NCBI GenBank assembly: GCA_029776205.1
Contig: JAKOTQ010000003.1
Span: 1-64,000, forward strand
DNA from: Bacillota bacterium
GTDB taxonomy: Bacteria > Bacillota > UBA4882 > UBA8346
DNA length: 64,000 bases
Direction: 5' to 3'
How positions within the stretch are numbered: the stretch's first letter is position 1; each line of letters starts with the position of its first letter. Made by a program: the position numbers and the translations under genes. This document shows positions 50,497 through 61,495 of this stretch, piece after piece. A model generated the notes under the pieces. The model worked only from the letters and a program-made list of their open reading frames with translations, had not been told where the DNA came from and did no database searches.

Positions 50497-51711
50497 TTAT
50501 TGATGATAGGATCTTAGGAAGGTTTCAACCCGATCCAATGCCACTTGAAGATCGGGTAAAGACGGTAAGAAAACCACCCGGAAATGATCCGGCTCAAACC
50601 AGTTAAATCCGGTTCCCTGAACCAATAAAACATGCTGATCTATTAACAAATCTAAAACGAATTTCTGATCATCCCGAATATTAAAACGGGCTACATCAAT
50701 CTTCGGGAAAAGATACAAAGCTCCTTTCGGTTTTACACAGGACAACCCCGGAATCTCATTAATCCGTTTCCAGGCATAACTCCGCTGTTCATAAAGGCGC
50801 CCGCCGGGGCAGATCAAATCTTCGATGGACTGGTGCCCTTCCAAAGCAGCTTTAATGGTGTACTGGGCCGGAACATTACTGCAAAGCCGCATCGAACACA
50901 ACATATTCAATCCTTCCAAGTAACCCTTAGCCATCGCCCGATTGCCGCTGATCACCATCCATCCGGCACGAAAACCGGCAATCCGATGGGATTTGGATAA
51001 GCCGTTTAGCGTGATAAAGAGCGTATCCTCAGACAAAGAGGCAATGGAGTAATGCTTGATGCCGTCATAGGTGATCTTATCATAGATTTCATCAGCAAAA
51101 ACGATCAATTGATGCTTAACGGCCAGATCCACAATGCCTTGGAGAATTTCCAGAGGATACACCGCACCGGTGGGATTGTTCGGATTGATAAGAACGATCC
51201 CTTTTGTTTTAGGAGTGATCTTTTTACGGATATCGTCTAAATCCGGATTCCAATCCGAACTTTCATCACAACGGTAATGAACTGCAGTCCCGCCAGCCAG
51301 GTTCACTGCAGCGGTCCATAAAGGATAATCAGGCGCAGGTATCAGGATCTCATCGCCGTTATCCAACAATCCCTGCATCGTAATCATGATCAATTCACTG
51401 ACGCCATTTCCGACATAAATATCGCCTAAATCAATATTGCGGATTCCTTTGCTCCGATGATATTCCAATATGGCCTGACGGGCCTCGAGAATACCCCGGG
51501 AGTCAGAATAACCATGGGCATGGGATAAATGGGTATGCATCGCATCTAATATCTCCGGCGGCGCTTCAAATTGAAAGGGTGCCGGATTTCCGATATTCAA
51601 TTTAATAATCTTATGTCCTTGGGCTTCCATCCGGTTCGCTTCATCCATGACCGGCCCTCGGATATCATAACAAACATTATCCAGCTTCCTTGACTTCTCA
51701 AAATTACGCAT
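50497..51711 (-). CDS. PLP-dependent aminotransferase (AlaT-like class I)
   Basis: LNIGNPAPFQFEAP, GVSELIMITMQGLL, NPNNPTGAVY, LNGLSKSHRIAGFRAGWM. Confidence 0.93.
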   Translation of the reverse strand: MRNFEKSRKLDNVCYDIRGPVMDEANRMEAQGHKIIKLNIGNPAPFQFEAPPEILDAMHTHLSHAHGYSDSRGILEARQAILEYHRSKGIRNIDLGDIYVGNGVSELIMITMQGLLDNGDEILIPAPDYPLWTAAVNLAGGTAVHYRCDESSDWNPDLDDIRKKITPKTKGIVLINPNNPTGAVYPLEILQGIVDLAVKHQLIVFADEIYDKITYDGIKHYSIASLSEDTLFITLNGLSKSHRIAGFRAGWMVISGNRAMAKGYLEGLNMLCSMRLCSNVPAQYTIKAALEGHQSIEDLICPGGRLYEQRSYAWKRINEIPGLSCVKPKGALYLFPKIDVARFNIRDDQKFVLDLLIDQHVLLVQGTGFNWFEPDHFRVVFLPSLPDLQVALDRVETFLRSYHQ

Positions 51712-51766
51712 AAAAATTGACCTCCATCTTCTTGAAGACTTAATCTATATCTTTTTCGGACTCCGC

Positions 51767-53230
51767 TCATCCTGATTGAATCCGTCGGACAGCTTCTCCG
51801 ATTACCGCAAAACCCTTTTCCATTATGTCCGGAGTCACCCGGGAAATACCCAACCGGAACGTATGCTTACCATCGGATGGGTTGACAAAAAAGATATCTC
51901 CAGGCATAAACAAGACTTGGTTGCGATACGCTTCAGCCAATACCTGCCGGGCATCGAGGGATGGTTCCAACTCAATAAAAATGTGCAGTCCTCCTTCTCC
52001 CCAGACTTTGCGGCAGGGGATCAACTGCCGGGCTAATTCCACCGCCCGCTGATGTCGTTCCCGATAAACCTTGCGGGCTTTTTTCAAATACTTTTCAAAT
52101 TGGCCGGTGTGTAAATATTCATAAAGAATCGCCTGGTCAAGAAAGGAAGTATGAATATTTAGGCTCCGTTTGATGCTTTCCAGATATGAAATCAGGCGGG
52201 CATCGGCCATAATCCAACCCACTCGGAGCCCGGGAAACAAAATTTTTGAAAAACTTCCGAGATAAATCATGCCATTGGCGTTATCTGCCAATGCCATCAT
52301 CGGGGCCACATGAGCCCCGGAATACCGCAGTTCTTCATTGAATCCATCCTCAACCACCGGCACCCGATACTCTTGAAACTGCTCCAGGACAGCTTTGCGT
52401 TTTTCCGGCGACATCACAATACCGGTGGGATTGTGATAAGAGGGAATCAGGTAACCCAGCTTAACCCTTTGCGCAGCTAAAACCCGCCGAAGTTCCTCCA
52501 CATCCATACCGTCATCTTGCAAAGGAATCCCGATAATCTCCAGTCCCGCCAAACGCATGATCTTCAATGCTGTATTATGCGTCGGATTTTCACAGATGAT
52601 CCGGTCACCGGGACGGGTCAACGCCGACAGCACCAGATTAAACCCTTCGGTAAAACCATTGGTGACTAAAATATCTTTGCCGTCGGGCGAAACCCCTTTA
52701 GCTTTCATATATTGCTTTAAGTAATCCAACAAATAGCGATAACCTTGAGCATACCCGTAATTCAGCAGCTTTTCGCCTTCAACGGCCACCCGGTTTAAAA
52801 AAGAACGTTTCACATCATCCATCTCAAACAATTGAGGGTCCGGCGCAATGCTTTTAAAGGAAAGATATCCCTTTTCCCACTTCAGTTCTTTTTTTTCAAT
52901 ATCCAGATCCACTGCTGTTCGGGCATAATCGGTCATCATCGCTTCCCAATCGTAGAGAACACCGGTTTTTTCAGACTGTGGCGACTGTGGCGTTTGCATG
53001 GTCACAAAAGCGCCCTGCCCTTGAATGATTTGGACAAACCCGTCGTCTTCTAGATATTGATAAGCTTGGGTGACCGTATTGCGGCTCACATTAAGAATAG
53101 CAGCCAATTCCCGGGTAGCCGGCAGCCGTACACCGGACTGCAACACTCCCGAAAAAATTAGCTCCTTCAGATAATCTCTGATTTGAAGATATGCCGGACG
53201 ATGAGCGTCAAGCTTCAGATCATTAAACAT
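51767..53230 (-). CDS. MocR-type GntR/aminotransferase fusion regulator
   Basis: N-terminal GntR wHTH (LPATRELAAILNVSRNTVTQAYQYLEDDGFV) fused to aminotransferase fold (YLGSFSKILFPGLRVGWI). Confidence 0.94.
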   Translation of the reverse strand: MFNDLKLDAHRPAYLQIRDYLKELIFSGVLQSGVRLPATRELAAILNVSRNTVTQAYQYLEDDGFVQIIQGQGAFVTMQTPQSPQSEKTGVLYDWEAMMTDYARTAVDLDIEKKELKWEKGYLSFKSIAPDPQLFEMDDVKRSFLNRVAVEGEKLLNYGYAQGYRYLLDYLKQYMKAKGVSPDGKDILVTNGFTEGFNLVLSALTRPGDRIICENPTHNTALKIMRLAGLEIIGIPLQDDGMDVEELRRVLAAQRVKLGYLIPSYHNPTGIVMSPEKRKAVLEQFQEYRVPVVEDGFNEELRYSGAHVAPMMALADNANGMIYLGSFSKILFPGLRVGWIMADARLISYLESIKRSLNIHTSFLDQAILYEYLHTGQFEKYLKKARKVYRERHQRAVELARQLIPCRKVWGEGGLHIFIELEPSLDARQVLAEAYRNQVLFMPGDIFFVNPSDGKHTFRLGISRVTPDIMEKGFAVIGEAVRRIQSG

Positions 53231-53492
53231 GCTTATACCTCTTCATCGGCAATCGATATACTTCACGCGTTGCAATATAACCCCTACCTGGACTCTGTCT
53301 ATCGATATACCTATTCTGCCATAACTTCATTCATTAAAAAAGAACCACTGCTATAGATTTTTTGACGAAACGTGGTCCACTCAGACCCGAATTAAAATAA
53401 CTTCGGCAATTAAACTATGATTCCTGCCCTAAATAAAACCGCCTGGTCATCATACCAGACGGTTAGGATATTCATATTCGTATAATCAAGCG

Positions 53493-53939
53493 TTAATCCA
53501 TCTTTACCATCCGTAGCACCGGCACCTTTTCCTGATAGCGTTCTCTGGCAAAATACTCGATAATCTGACTCCGCCGGATAATCCCGATAAAAATACCGCT
53601 GTCATCGACGACCGGAATGAAATTTTGCATGATCGCCAACGAAATCAAATCTTCAATCTGGGCATTAATGTGGACGGGTTTATCATTTAAGCGTCTTGGA
53701 ATTTCCTCCAAAGGAACCCGCTCGGTCCCTTCAAAACTTAAACCGGGCGTATTTTTCATCTTTCGGAGCAAGTCGCCTTCTGTCAAAGTCCCCACATATC
53801 GGCCTTGGCTATCCACGATGGGGAGCGCAGTGTAGCGGTGATAATCCATCTTTTCCATTGCCTGTCGCATCGTTGATTTTAAAGGTAAATACACAACGTC
53901 TTTTTTAGGCAACAAAAAAAATGCAACATTCATGAACAC
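53493..53939 (-). CDS. CBS-domain pair protein
   Basis: DYHRYTALPIVDSQGRYVGTLTEGDLL ... QNFIPVVDDSGIFIGIIRRSQII. Confidence 0.9.
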   Translation of the reverse strand: MFMNVAFFLLPKKDVVYLPLKSTMRQAMEKMDYHRYTALPIVDSQGRYVGTLTEGDLLRKMKNTPGLSFEGTERVPLEEIPRRLNDKPVHINAQIEDLISLAIMQNFIPVVDDSGIFIGIIRRSQIIEYFARERYQEKVPVLRMVKMD

Positions 53940-54276
53940 TCTTCCTTCCCTCGTTTTATGAATTGCATTTCCAACCAGGGCTTTATCTTCGGCTCTTTGT
54001 CAAAACTGCCCCTTTTACAGTCTATGTGCCGAAGTCACAATCGTTCCATTAATTCTTTTTCACTTCTGTTCAACGAATTTTTCCTGATAAAGTTTCCAAC
54101 AAAATGCAGCATAAGCTCGAATTTTTAATTATCATTGTTTATTATAGTATTCGGTAGTTGGATTATAACTTTTGAGATAGAATTGGCCATTTCCAGCCAT
54201 TAATTTTTCTTTTCAAGTTTCTGAAAGCTATTTTTGGACTGGACTGATATAAATGCAAAGGTTTTATAGGTAGCCG

Positions 54277-54625
54277 TGAATGCGTTACTGAACACCCACA
54301 GCCGCTTTTTTACCGCCAAAAAAGCGACGCAAAAAGGCGCCGGAAAACCTAAGGTTTCCGGACCTTCCTCTAATTCATCCGGGGTTCTTGAATGTCTTCG
54401 CCATCCATGGCCTTTCGACTGTCAATCAAGCTAAGGCCTTCGACGGCGACCACAGTTTTTCATCCTTCAAAAGATGCGGCGCAGGCTCCATCCCTGGAGC
54501 CTTTGGTCAGCGATAGATTCGCCTATACAAGGAAAAATTGACATAAAAGTGGCCCGCCATGAATGGCGGGCCCGCGTCTTTGATTCCGGATGAATCACTG
54601 CCGTCGGCAGTCAGTATAGCCCTGA
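54277..54625. repeat. Dispersed non-coding structured repeat, copy 2
   Basis: Collinear match to 14592..14942 with the same three hairpins and single-nt indels. Confidence 0.85.
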
Positions 54626-54701
54626 AGCCGCCGCAACGGATACGGCGGCTATAAAAGATCATAAACATACATTCTGTAAAAATTGCACGGTTAGAGCATT
54701 T

Positions 54702-56093
54702 TTAAAAATCTGCCGATTTAACCGTCCTCGGGAAGGAGACCACATCACGGATATTGCTCATACCGGTGATGTACATGATCGCCCGTTCAAATCCCAACCC
54801 GAACCCAGCGTGTTTGGTACCGCCGTATTTGCGGATATCAAGGTACCACCAATAATCTTCCGGCTTGAGTTTCAACTCGGCCATGCGTTTTTCCAGCCGG
54901 TCCAGGCGCTCTTCACGTTGACTGCCCCCAATAATCTCGCCAACTCCGGGAACCAGGCAATCCATTGCGGCAACCGTTTTCTCGTCATCATTCATCCGCA
55001 TATAGAATGCTTTGATATCCTTCGGATAGTCGGTTACAAATACCGGTTTTTTAAAGATTTGTTCGGTCAAATACCGTTCATGTTCCGTTTGGAGGTCTTT
55101 ACCCCATTCAACAGGATAGTCGAAACTGGTATTGGCTTTTTTCAGCAGTTCGATAGCTTCAGTATACGTCACATGGGCAAATTCGGAATTGACCACATTT
55201 TCAAGGCGGTCAAACAGTCCTTTATCGATAAAGTTATTGAAGAAACTCATCTCTTCTGGTGCATGTTCCAAACAGTAATTAATCAAATATTTTAGCATAT
55301 CCTCGGCCAGTTCCATATCATCTTCCAACGTCGCAAAGGCCATCTCAGGTTCGATCATCCAGAACTCAGCCGCATGCCGGGCCGTATTGGAATTTTCCGC
55401 CCGGAAGGTCGGGCCAAAGGTATAGACATTCCGGAAAGCCATACAATAGGTTTCCACTTCCAATTGGCCGCTGACCGTCAGATTCGTTTCTCTTCCAAAA
55501 AAGTCTTCTTTGAAATTGACCTCACCCGTATCCGTCAGCGGCGGATTTTTGGGATCTAATGTCGTTACCCGGAACATTTCGCCGGCTCCTTCACAGTCGC
55601 TTCCGGTGATGATCGGCGTATGTACATAAACGAAATTCCGTTCCTGAAAATATTTATGGATGGCATAAGCCGCCAAGGAGCGAATCCGAAACACCGCCGA
55701 AAAAGTATTGGTCCTTGGCCGTAAATGAGCAATCGTCCGTAAAAATTCGAAAGAATGGCGTTTTTTCTGCAACGGATACTCCGGCGGGCATTCGCCTTCA
55801 ATATGAACCTGTTCAGCTTTGAGTTCAAAGGGCTGTTTCGCTCCGGGACTTTCCACCAGCAAGCCGTCGACCACAATCGCTGACCCAACGCCCAGTTTCA
55901 CCACTTCTGCAAAGTTACTCAGAGAATCGTCGATTACAATTTGTAAATTGTTAAAGAATGATCCGTCATTCAACTCAATAAAACCAAAGGATTTCGAATC
56001 ACGAATGGTCCTGACCCATCCCGAAACCTGAATCCGTTGATTCATGTACGATGTTGCATCTTTAAACAATTGCCTTACCGTCACTTTATTCAT
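54702..56093 (-). CDS. asnS: Asparaginyl-tRNA synthetase
   Basis: [25 protein letters not shown] fold, [56 protein letters not shown]. Confidence 0.97.
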   Translation of the reverse strand: MNKVTVRQLFKDATSYMNQRIQVSGWVRTIRDSKSFGFIELNDGSFFNNLQIVIDDSLSNFAEVVKLGVGSAIVVDGLLVESPGAKQPFELKAEQVHIEGECPPEYPLQKKRHSFEFLRTIAHLRPRTNTFSAVFRIRSLAAYAIHKYFQERNFVYVHTPIITGSDCEGAGEMFRVTTLDPKNPPLTDTGEVNFKEDFFGRETNLTVSGQLEVETYCMAFRNVYTFGPTFRAENSNTARHAAEFWMIEPEMAFATLEDDMELAEDMLKYLINYCLEHAPEEMSFFNNFIDKGLFDRLENVVNSEFAHVTYTEAIELLKKANTSFDYPVEWGKDLQTEHERYLTEQIFKKPVFVTDYPKDIKAFYMRMNDDEKTVAAMDCLVPGVGEIIGGSQREERLDRLEKRMAELKLKPEDYWWYLDIRKYGGTKHAGFGLGFERAIMYITGMSNIRDVVSFPRTVKSADF

Positions 56094-56115
56094 AATCTTT
56101 TCCTCCGTCCTTCCT

Positions 56116-57138
56116 CTAAAGTATTTGAATACCTGCCGCTTCGCAAGCATTAAGCATCTCTTTAGGCCATACCGAAGCCTGAACTTCCCCGATATGAGCT
56201 TTTTCTAAAAAGAACATGCAAATCCGGGACTGCCCGATACCGCCGCCGATAGTGTAAGGTAATTTCCCATCCAGCAAATCCCGATGGAACTGAAGTTCCA
56301 ACCGTTCCTCGCACCCGGCAATTTTCAACTGTTTCACCAAAGCATCTTCATCAACCCGGATCCCCATGGAAGACACCTCAAAGGCCCGCTCTAACACTGG
56401 ATACCAGAAAATAATATCGCCGTTTAAATCCCAATCATCATAATCCGGCGCCCGTCCGTCGTGAACCTTTCCGGAGGCCAACTGGCCGCCGATCTTCATC
56501 ACAAACACTGCTCCCTTTTCCCGGGCAATCCGATCTTCCCGTTCTTTCGGAGTGAGTTCGGGGTATAAATCTTCAAGTTCCTGGGTGGTAATAAAATGGA
56601 TCGTTTCAGGCAGCTTAACCGAAAGGACAGGATAAAGCTTCCTCAAATAGTCTTCCGTTTCCTTAAATACTTTATAAATCCGGCCAACCACGTTTTTCAA
56701 GGTGGCAATATTCCGCTCCGCTTTATCGATCACTAGCTCCCAATCCCATTGATCAACATAAATCGAATGAAGATTGTCCACATCTTCATCACGGCGGATA
56801 GCATTCATATCGGTATAAAGGCCTTCACCGATATGAAATCCGTATCTTCCCAGGGCCATCCGTTTCCACTTGGCCAGCGAATGCACAATTTCACAGGAAC
56901 TGCCATCCAGTGAACGCACGTCGAAAGTAACCGGCCGTTCGACTCCGTTTAAATTATCGTTTAATCCCGATTCCGGCTGTACGAACAAAGGCGCGGAAAC
57001 CCGGGTCAAATTCAATTCTTTGGCAAGTGCCGTTTCAAAAAAGTCTTTAATTCGTTTGATCGCAATTTCGGTTTCCCGCAAGTCCAACGATGATCGGTAC
57101 CCATCGGGCAAAATCAATTTCTCTAACATTTGCTCCAT
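56116..57138 (-). CDS. asnA: Aspartate--ammonia ligase
   Basis: [66 protein letters not shown]. Confidence 0.96.
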   Translation of the reverse strand: MEQMLEKLILPDGYRSSLDLRETEIAIKRIKDFFETALAKELNLTRVSAPLFVQPESGLNDNLNGVERPVTFDVRSLDGSSCEIVHSLAKWKRMALGRYGFHIGEGLYTDMNAIRRDEDVDNLHSIYVDQWDWELVIDKAERNIATLKNVVGRIYKVFKETEDYLRKLYPVLSVKLPETIHFITTQELEDLYPELTPKEREDRIAREKGAVFVMKIGGQLASGKVHDGRAPDYDDWDLNGDIIFWYPVLERAFEVSSMGIRVDEDALVKQLKIAGCEERLELQFHRDLLDGKLPYTIGGGIGQSRICMFFLEKAHIGEVQASVWPKEMLNACEAAGIQIL

Positions 57139-57548
57139 CGGTATGTCCCCTTACCTCAAAAAATTATCCATGATACCCAATGTAAAAAATTATACCACAG
57201 GCTAGCCATAGTTTGCCACCGATTTCCACGATTCTCTCCGCCAACCTTCCCAGCCCCCCTCTTGTTCCCAAACCTCTTTCAAGCTATAATAGATGGGTTG
57301 AAAAATGAGCGAACATAAATAGGAGACAGTAGTCAGTAGCTTCAAAATGGTTAACAATTGGGACAATGATAGTTATTAGGTTAAAGGCTAAAGTTTAAAA
57401 CTCTACTCATGCCTCGTGTCCAAAGAATGCACTGTGGACCAGCGTCAGAATCCAAAACCCGAATCTTTCTCCTGTCTCCTGACTCCTATCTCCTAACTCC
57501 TATACTTTTAACCGAAACCTTAATGCCAATAATCTGGAGGAATATACA

Positions 57549-59174
57549 GTGACGATTGCATCCGAACAACTTGTGCAGGAAATCAAACAGCGGCGGACCT
57601 TTGCGATTATTTCACATCCTGACGCCGGAAAAACCACCTTAACGGAGAAGCTGCTTCTCTACGGCGGAGCGATTCATCTAGCCGGTTCGGTCAAGGCGCG
57701 CAAAGCTCAAAAACATGCAGTTTCCGACTGGATGGAAATCGAGAAACAGCGCGGTATTTCCGTAACATCCAGCGTATTGCAGTTTGAATACGAAGGTTAC
57801 AAGATCAACATCCTGGATACCCCGGGGCATCAGGATTTCAGCGAAGATACTTACCGCACTCTAATGGCTGCCGACAGTGCCGTCATGTTGATCGACGTTG
57901 CCAAAGGCGTCGAAGCGCAGACCATTAAACTGTTTAAAGTATGTAAACAGCGGGGTATTCCCGTCTTCACCTTTGTCAACAAATTGGACCGTAACGGCAA
58001 AAATCCCTTTGAACTCATGGAAGAGATCGAAAAGGTGCTTGGTATTAACTCCTACCCAATGAACTGGCCTATCGGTATTGACGGAGAATATCGCGGGGTC
58101 TACAACCGACAATTATCCCAAATTGAACTTTTCGACAGTACCGGGACCCACGGCCAATGGGCTTTGCCCTCCACCGTCGGCAGCGTTCACGATCCGGCTT
58201 TTCGGGAAATTTTAGGCGAAGAGATCTATGAATCCCTCTGTAATGATATTGAATTATTGGATACAGCCGGTGAAAGTTTCGATACTGAAAAAATTGCCCG
58301 CGGAGAATTAACCCCCATGTTTTTCGGCAGCGCCATGACGAATTTCGGCGTCAAACCCTTTCTGGAGCAATACCTGAAACTGGCGCCGCCGCCATCACCA
58401 CGCAACAGCAATATCGGAATGATTGAGCCGGAATCCGAAGAATTTTCCGCCTTTGTCTTTAAGATTCAAGCCAACATGAACCCGGCTCACCGGGATCGGT
58501 TGGCCTTCGCCCGAATTTGCTCCGGTAAATTTACCCGAGGCATGACCGTCTTTCATATGCAAAGCGGAAAAACCATAAAATTAGCTCAACCCCAGCAATT
58601 CATGGCCCAGGAACGAACGATCGTCGAAGAAGCATATCCCGGCGATATTGTGGGATTGTTCGATCCCGGCATCTTTGGCATCGGCGATACGCTCTGTAGT
58701 GAAAGCCGAAAATTCCGCTTTGAGGATTTCCCGGTATTCCCTCCGGAGCAGTTTGCTAGAGTTCAACCGAAGGACACTATGAAACGAAAGCAATTCATCA
58801 AAGGCGTCACCCAGCTAACCCAGGAAGGTGCAGTCCAGCTCTTTAAGCAACCGGATAGCGGCTTTGAGTCCTTTATAATCGGAGTCGTCGGAACGCTCCA
58901 ATTTGAAGTCTTCGAGCACCGTCTCCGCCATGAATATGGTGTGGAAATTCAACTGCAACACCTTCCTTATATTGCAGCCCGATGGTTGTTTGGCAAAGAC
59001 ATCACCGCCAAATCCAAGATTAATCTTCTGGGTGACCTGCTGGTTGAAGATAATTTCGGACTCCCTGTCGGTTTATTCCGCAGCGAATGGGCTTTACGGC
59101 AGGCCATGGAGAAAAACCCTAACATTCAATTTTTACCGGCTCCGCCCCGCGGAATATCGAGCGAAGAAGAATAA
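57549..59174 (+). CDS. prfC: Peptide chain release factor 3
   Basis: GTG start after RBS ggagg; TFAIISHPDAGKTTLTEKLLLYGGAIHLAGSVKA, DTPGHQDFSEDTYRTL, FVNKLDR. Confidence 0.96.
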   Translation: MTIASEQLVQEIKQRRTFAIISHPDAGKTTLTEKLLLYGGAIHLAGSVKARKAQKHAVSDWMEIEKQRGISVTSSVLQFEYEGYKINILDTPGHQDFSEDTYRTLMAADSAVMLIDVAKGVEAQTIKLFKVCKQRGIPVFTFVNKLDRNGKNPFELMEEIEKVLGINSYPMNWPIGIDGEYRGVYNRQLSQIELFDSTGTHGQWALPSTVGSVHDPAFREILGEEIYESLCNDIELLDTAGESFDTEKIARGELTPMFFGSAMTNFGVKPFLEQYLKLAPPPSPRNSNIGMIEPESEEFSAFVFKIQANMNPAHRDRLAFARICSGKFTRGMTVFHMQSGKTIKLAQPQQFMAQERTIVEEAYPGDIVGLFDPGIFGIGDTLCSESRKFRFEDFPVFPPEQFARVQPKDTMKRKQFIKGVTQLTQEGAVQLFKQPDSGFESFIIGVVGTLQFEVFEHRLRHEYGVEIQLQHLPYIAARWLFGKDITAKSKINLLGDLLVEDNFGLPVGLFRSEWALRQAMEKNPNIQFLPAPPRGISSEEE

Positions 59175-59304
59175 TTTAGCAATTTCAAAGCGGCTGTTTT
59201 CAACCAGCCGCTATATTTTTTACAAAATTTTAACAAAACTCTAAATCGTGAAGCCTAGTTTACCGATAATTAAATTAAGGTTAGTATTAAGGAGGTAAAC
59301 CAGG

Positions 59305-60006
59305 ATGTCTCTTTCCAAAGAACCTTTAACCCATCCAGATATGGTTTACAGTATATCTTCTTCCATCGAAGAGTTTCCATTTATGGAACCTTTAAGTTTA
59401 ACCCAAGCCCAACTGCTTCATAGCACTTTGAACGAAGTGAAGCGAAGCTTAAATCTTCCATTCGGTTCCTCTCTAGGGCATTTACCAATCAATGAAATCA
59501 TCGGTATTTATCTGGCTCACGCTTGGATGAAAGCCAAGTTGGTCATTCAGCATCACTCCTTCTCCGAAAAAACAGCTGCAAGTTTTATGGCTGCCGTTGA
59601 AAGCCTCATCGACCAAAAAATCGAACAGATTTTTGCCCAACGACAGCAATATATTTTCCATCAAGACAAAAACCGTGCAAATCCGAAATTGTCCACATTC
59701 AGCCGAAGCCAGATCGAAACAGCCATGAGACAATTGACCGCAGTGATGGACATTCCCGCATCTCAATTTCACCAAAACTACCTGAACCTAATTCAAATTT
59801 TCCACGACCGGTTCCTGAAAGCTTCACGCAAGATAAACTATTTAAGGCCCAGTGATATCCCGTGCTCTCCGGCTGATAAGTTAACAACGCCCCCGGCAGA
59901 GAAATTATTCGAATCTCTGATGGATCAGCTCATTAAAGATTGGAATCAATTCGTTCAGAGACTAGCTCAAATTGATGCAGCTTATTACATTATTCTTAGG
60001 AAATAA
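59305..60006 (+). CDS. Hypothetical protein
   Basis: RBS aaggagg, 233 aa, own terminator; no family recognised. Confidence 0.65.
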   Translation: MSLSKEPLTHPDMVYSISSSIEEFPFMEPLSLTQAQLLHSTLNEVKRSLNLPFGSSLGHLPINEIIGIYLAHAWMKAKLVIQHHSFSEKTAASFMAAVESLIDQKIEQIFAQRQQYIFHQDKNRANPKLSTFSRSQIETAMRQLTAVMDIPASQFHQNYLNLIQIFHDRFLKASRKINYLRPSDIPCSPADKLTTPPAEKLFESLMDQLIKDWNQFVQRLAQIDAAYYIILRK

Positions 60007-60019
60007 ACGGTAATAAATT

Positions 60020-60052
60020 AAAAGAGTATCGCTTTCAGCGATACTCTTTTTT
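60020..60052. terminator. Intrinsic terminator
   Basis: aaaagagtatcgc tttca gcgatactctttttt. Confidence 0.9.
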
Positions 60053-60075
60053 AATGCATTTGATGAATACGATCT

Positions 60076-60411
60076 TTACTTCGCCAGAAAATCTTCCCGA
60101 TAGGGCGTAAAGATATCCAGCAAAATTCCTTTTTTCAGGCAACGGCAGCCATGGACGACATTCGGCAGTTTATAAAGGGTATCCCCTTTTTTGACGATAT
60201 TTTTCTCACCGCCAATTTCAAATTCAAATTCGCCTTCCAACACATAGGAAAGCTGGGTATGAGGATGTTGATGTAAAGCACCGATAGCCCCTTCCTCAAA
60301 ATGCACTTCAACCGCCATCAGATTCTCGCCATAAGCCAAAATCTTCCGACGGACTCCTTCCCCGGCTGGTTGAAACTCACATTCATCTCCAAAAACAAAT
60401 GGTTTATTCAT
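60076..60411 (-). CDS. Cupin-domain protein
   Basis: HFEEGAIGALHQHPHTQLSYVLEGEFEFEIGGEKNIVKKGDTLYKLPNVVHG. Confidence 0.92.
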   Translation of the reverse strand: MNKPFVFGDECEFQPAGEGVRRKILAYGENLMAVEVHFEEGAIGALHQHPHTQLSYVLEGEFEFEIGGEKNIVKKGDTLYKLPNVVHGCRCLKKGILLDIFTPYREDFLAK

Positions 60412-60688
60412 AGCGATTCCTCCTCGTAAATTGATACGATAAGTTTAAGGTTCATAGTACATAGGGCACAGTTCACAGTACACAGACATGAGGCACGAGG
60501 CGTGAGTATAGTTTACATCTTAAGTTGACAATTAAACGATTAGGTGCTTGGCTTTAGTTCATAGTTCATATAAAGTTCGAGCTTTAACCTTATCCCTTTA
60601 CACTTAACTGTAAACCGTCCACTGTCTCAACTGTCTAAACAGTCAACTATTTTAAGCTCCTAACTACTATCTCCTGTCTCCTAATCCA

Positions 60689-61324
60689 TTATTTTTTCCG
60701 GTAACTTTCAACAATCCTTAAAATCTCTTCAGGCGTTTCCACGATAAAATCCGGCGAAGCATGAGCCACAGAATGCAACAGATCGAGACCCCAGTTGACC
60801 CAGATTACCGGAATTCCGATTTTCTTACAGGCCATAATATCCCGATGCTCGTCACCAATATAAATTACATCCGTATTGACGAGCCGGTTTTTCTTTAAAA
60901 AACTACGTAACATCTTATCTTTGCCGTAAATATGGCTGGAACAAATCACTTGCTCAATATCAAGGGAATGTTTATGGATAAAATCCCGAATATTCTGCTC
61001 TGAGTTGGAGGAAATGACTGCAATTCCATAGCCTCGCTCCGAAAGTTCCTTTAATAATTCTTTCATTCCGGGGAAAAGCGTCAAATGTTTCATCGATTCC
61101 TGATAAAGCCCGTAAAATTCACCAGCCAAAAACGGAATCCGAAACATGGGCACCCGCAGGAACCGACACCGTTCGGCAATTGAGAGAGCCCGAAAATGTT
61201 CGAGGTCTTCCGGATTCATTCGATTAAAGCCATGTCTTTCCGCCAGCCGATTATAAGCTGACATCGCCACTTCCTTGGAATCTGCTAAAGTTCCATCGAA
61301 ATCAAAGATGATATATTTGAGCAT
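60689..61324 (-). CDS. HAD family hydrolase (Gph-like)
   Basis: IIFDFDGTLADSKEVA, VISSNSEQNI, YIGDEHRDIMACKKIGIP. Confidence 0.9.
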   Translation of the reverse strand: MLKYIIFDFDGTLADSKEVAMSAYNRLAERHGFNRMNPEDLEHFRALSIAERCRFLRVPMFRIPFLAGEFYGLYQESMKHLTLFPGMKELLKELSERGYGIAVISSNSEQNIRDFIHKHSLDIEQVICSSHIYGKDKMLRSFLKKNRLVNTDVIYIGDEHRDIMACKKIGIPVIWVNWGLDLLHSVAHASPDFIVETPEEILRIVESYRKK

Positions 61325-61495
61325 ATTTTCTCCTTCTATTTAAAAAAACAGTAAAATCAAAAATTCAATATCTCCTGATTATTTCCTGCTTGAAAAAGAA
61401 AAAGAAATTGAAAATATCTGATGATTTTACCGATTTTTGCACATACTATAGAATACTCTGCTTCAAATAACTCGATGATAAAGGAGAACTAGGCA

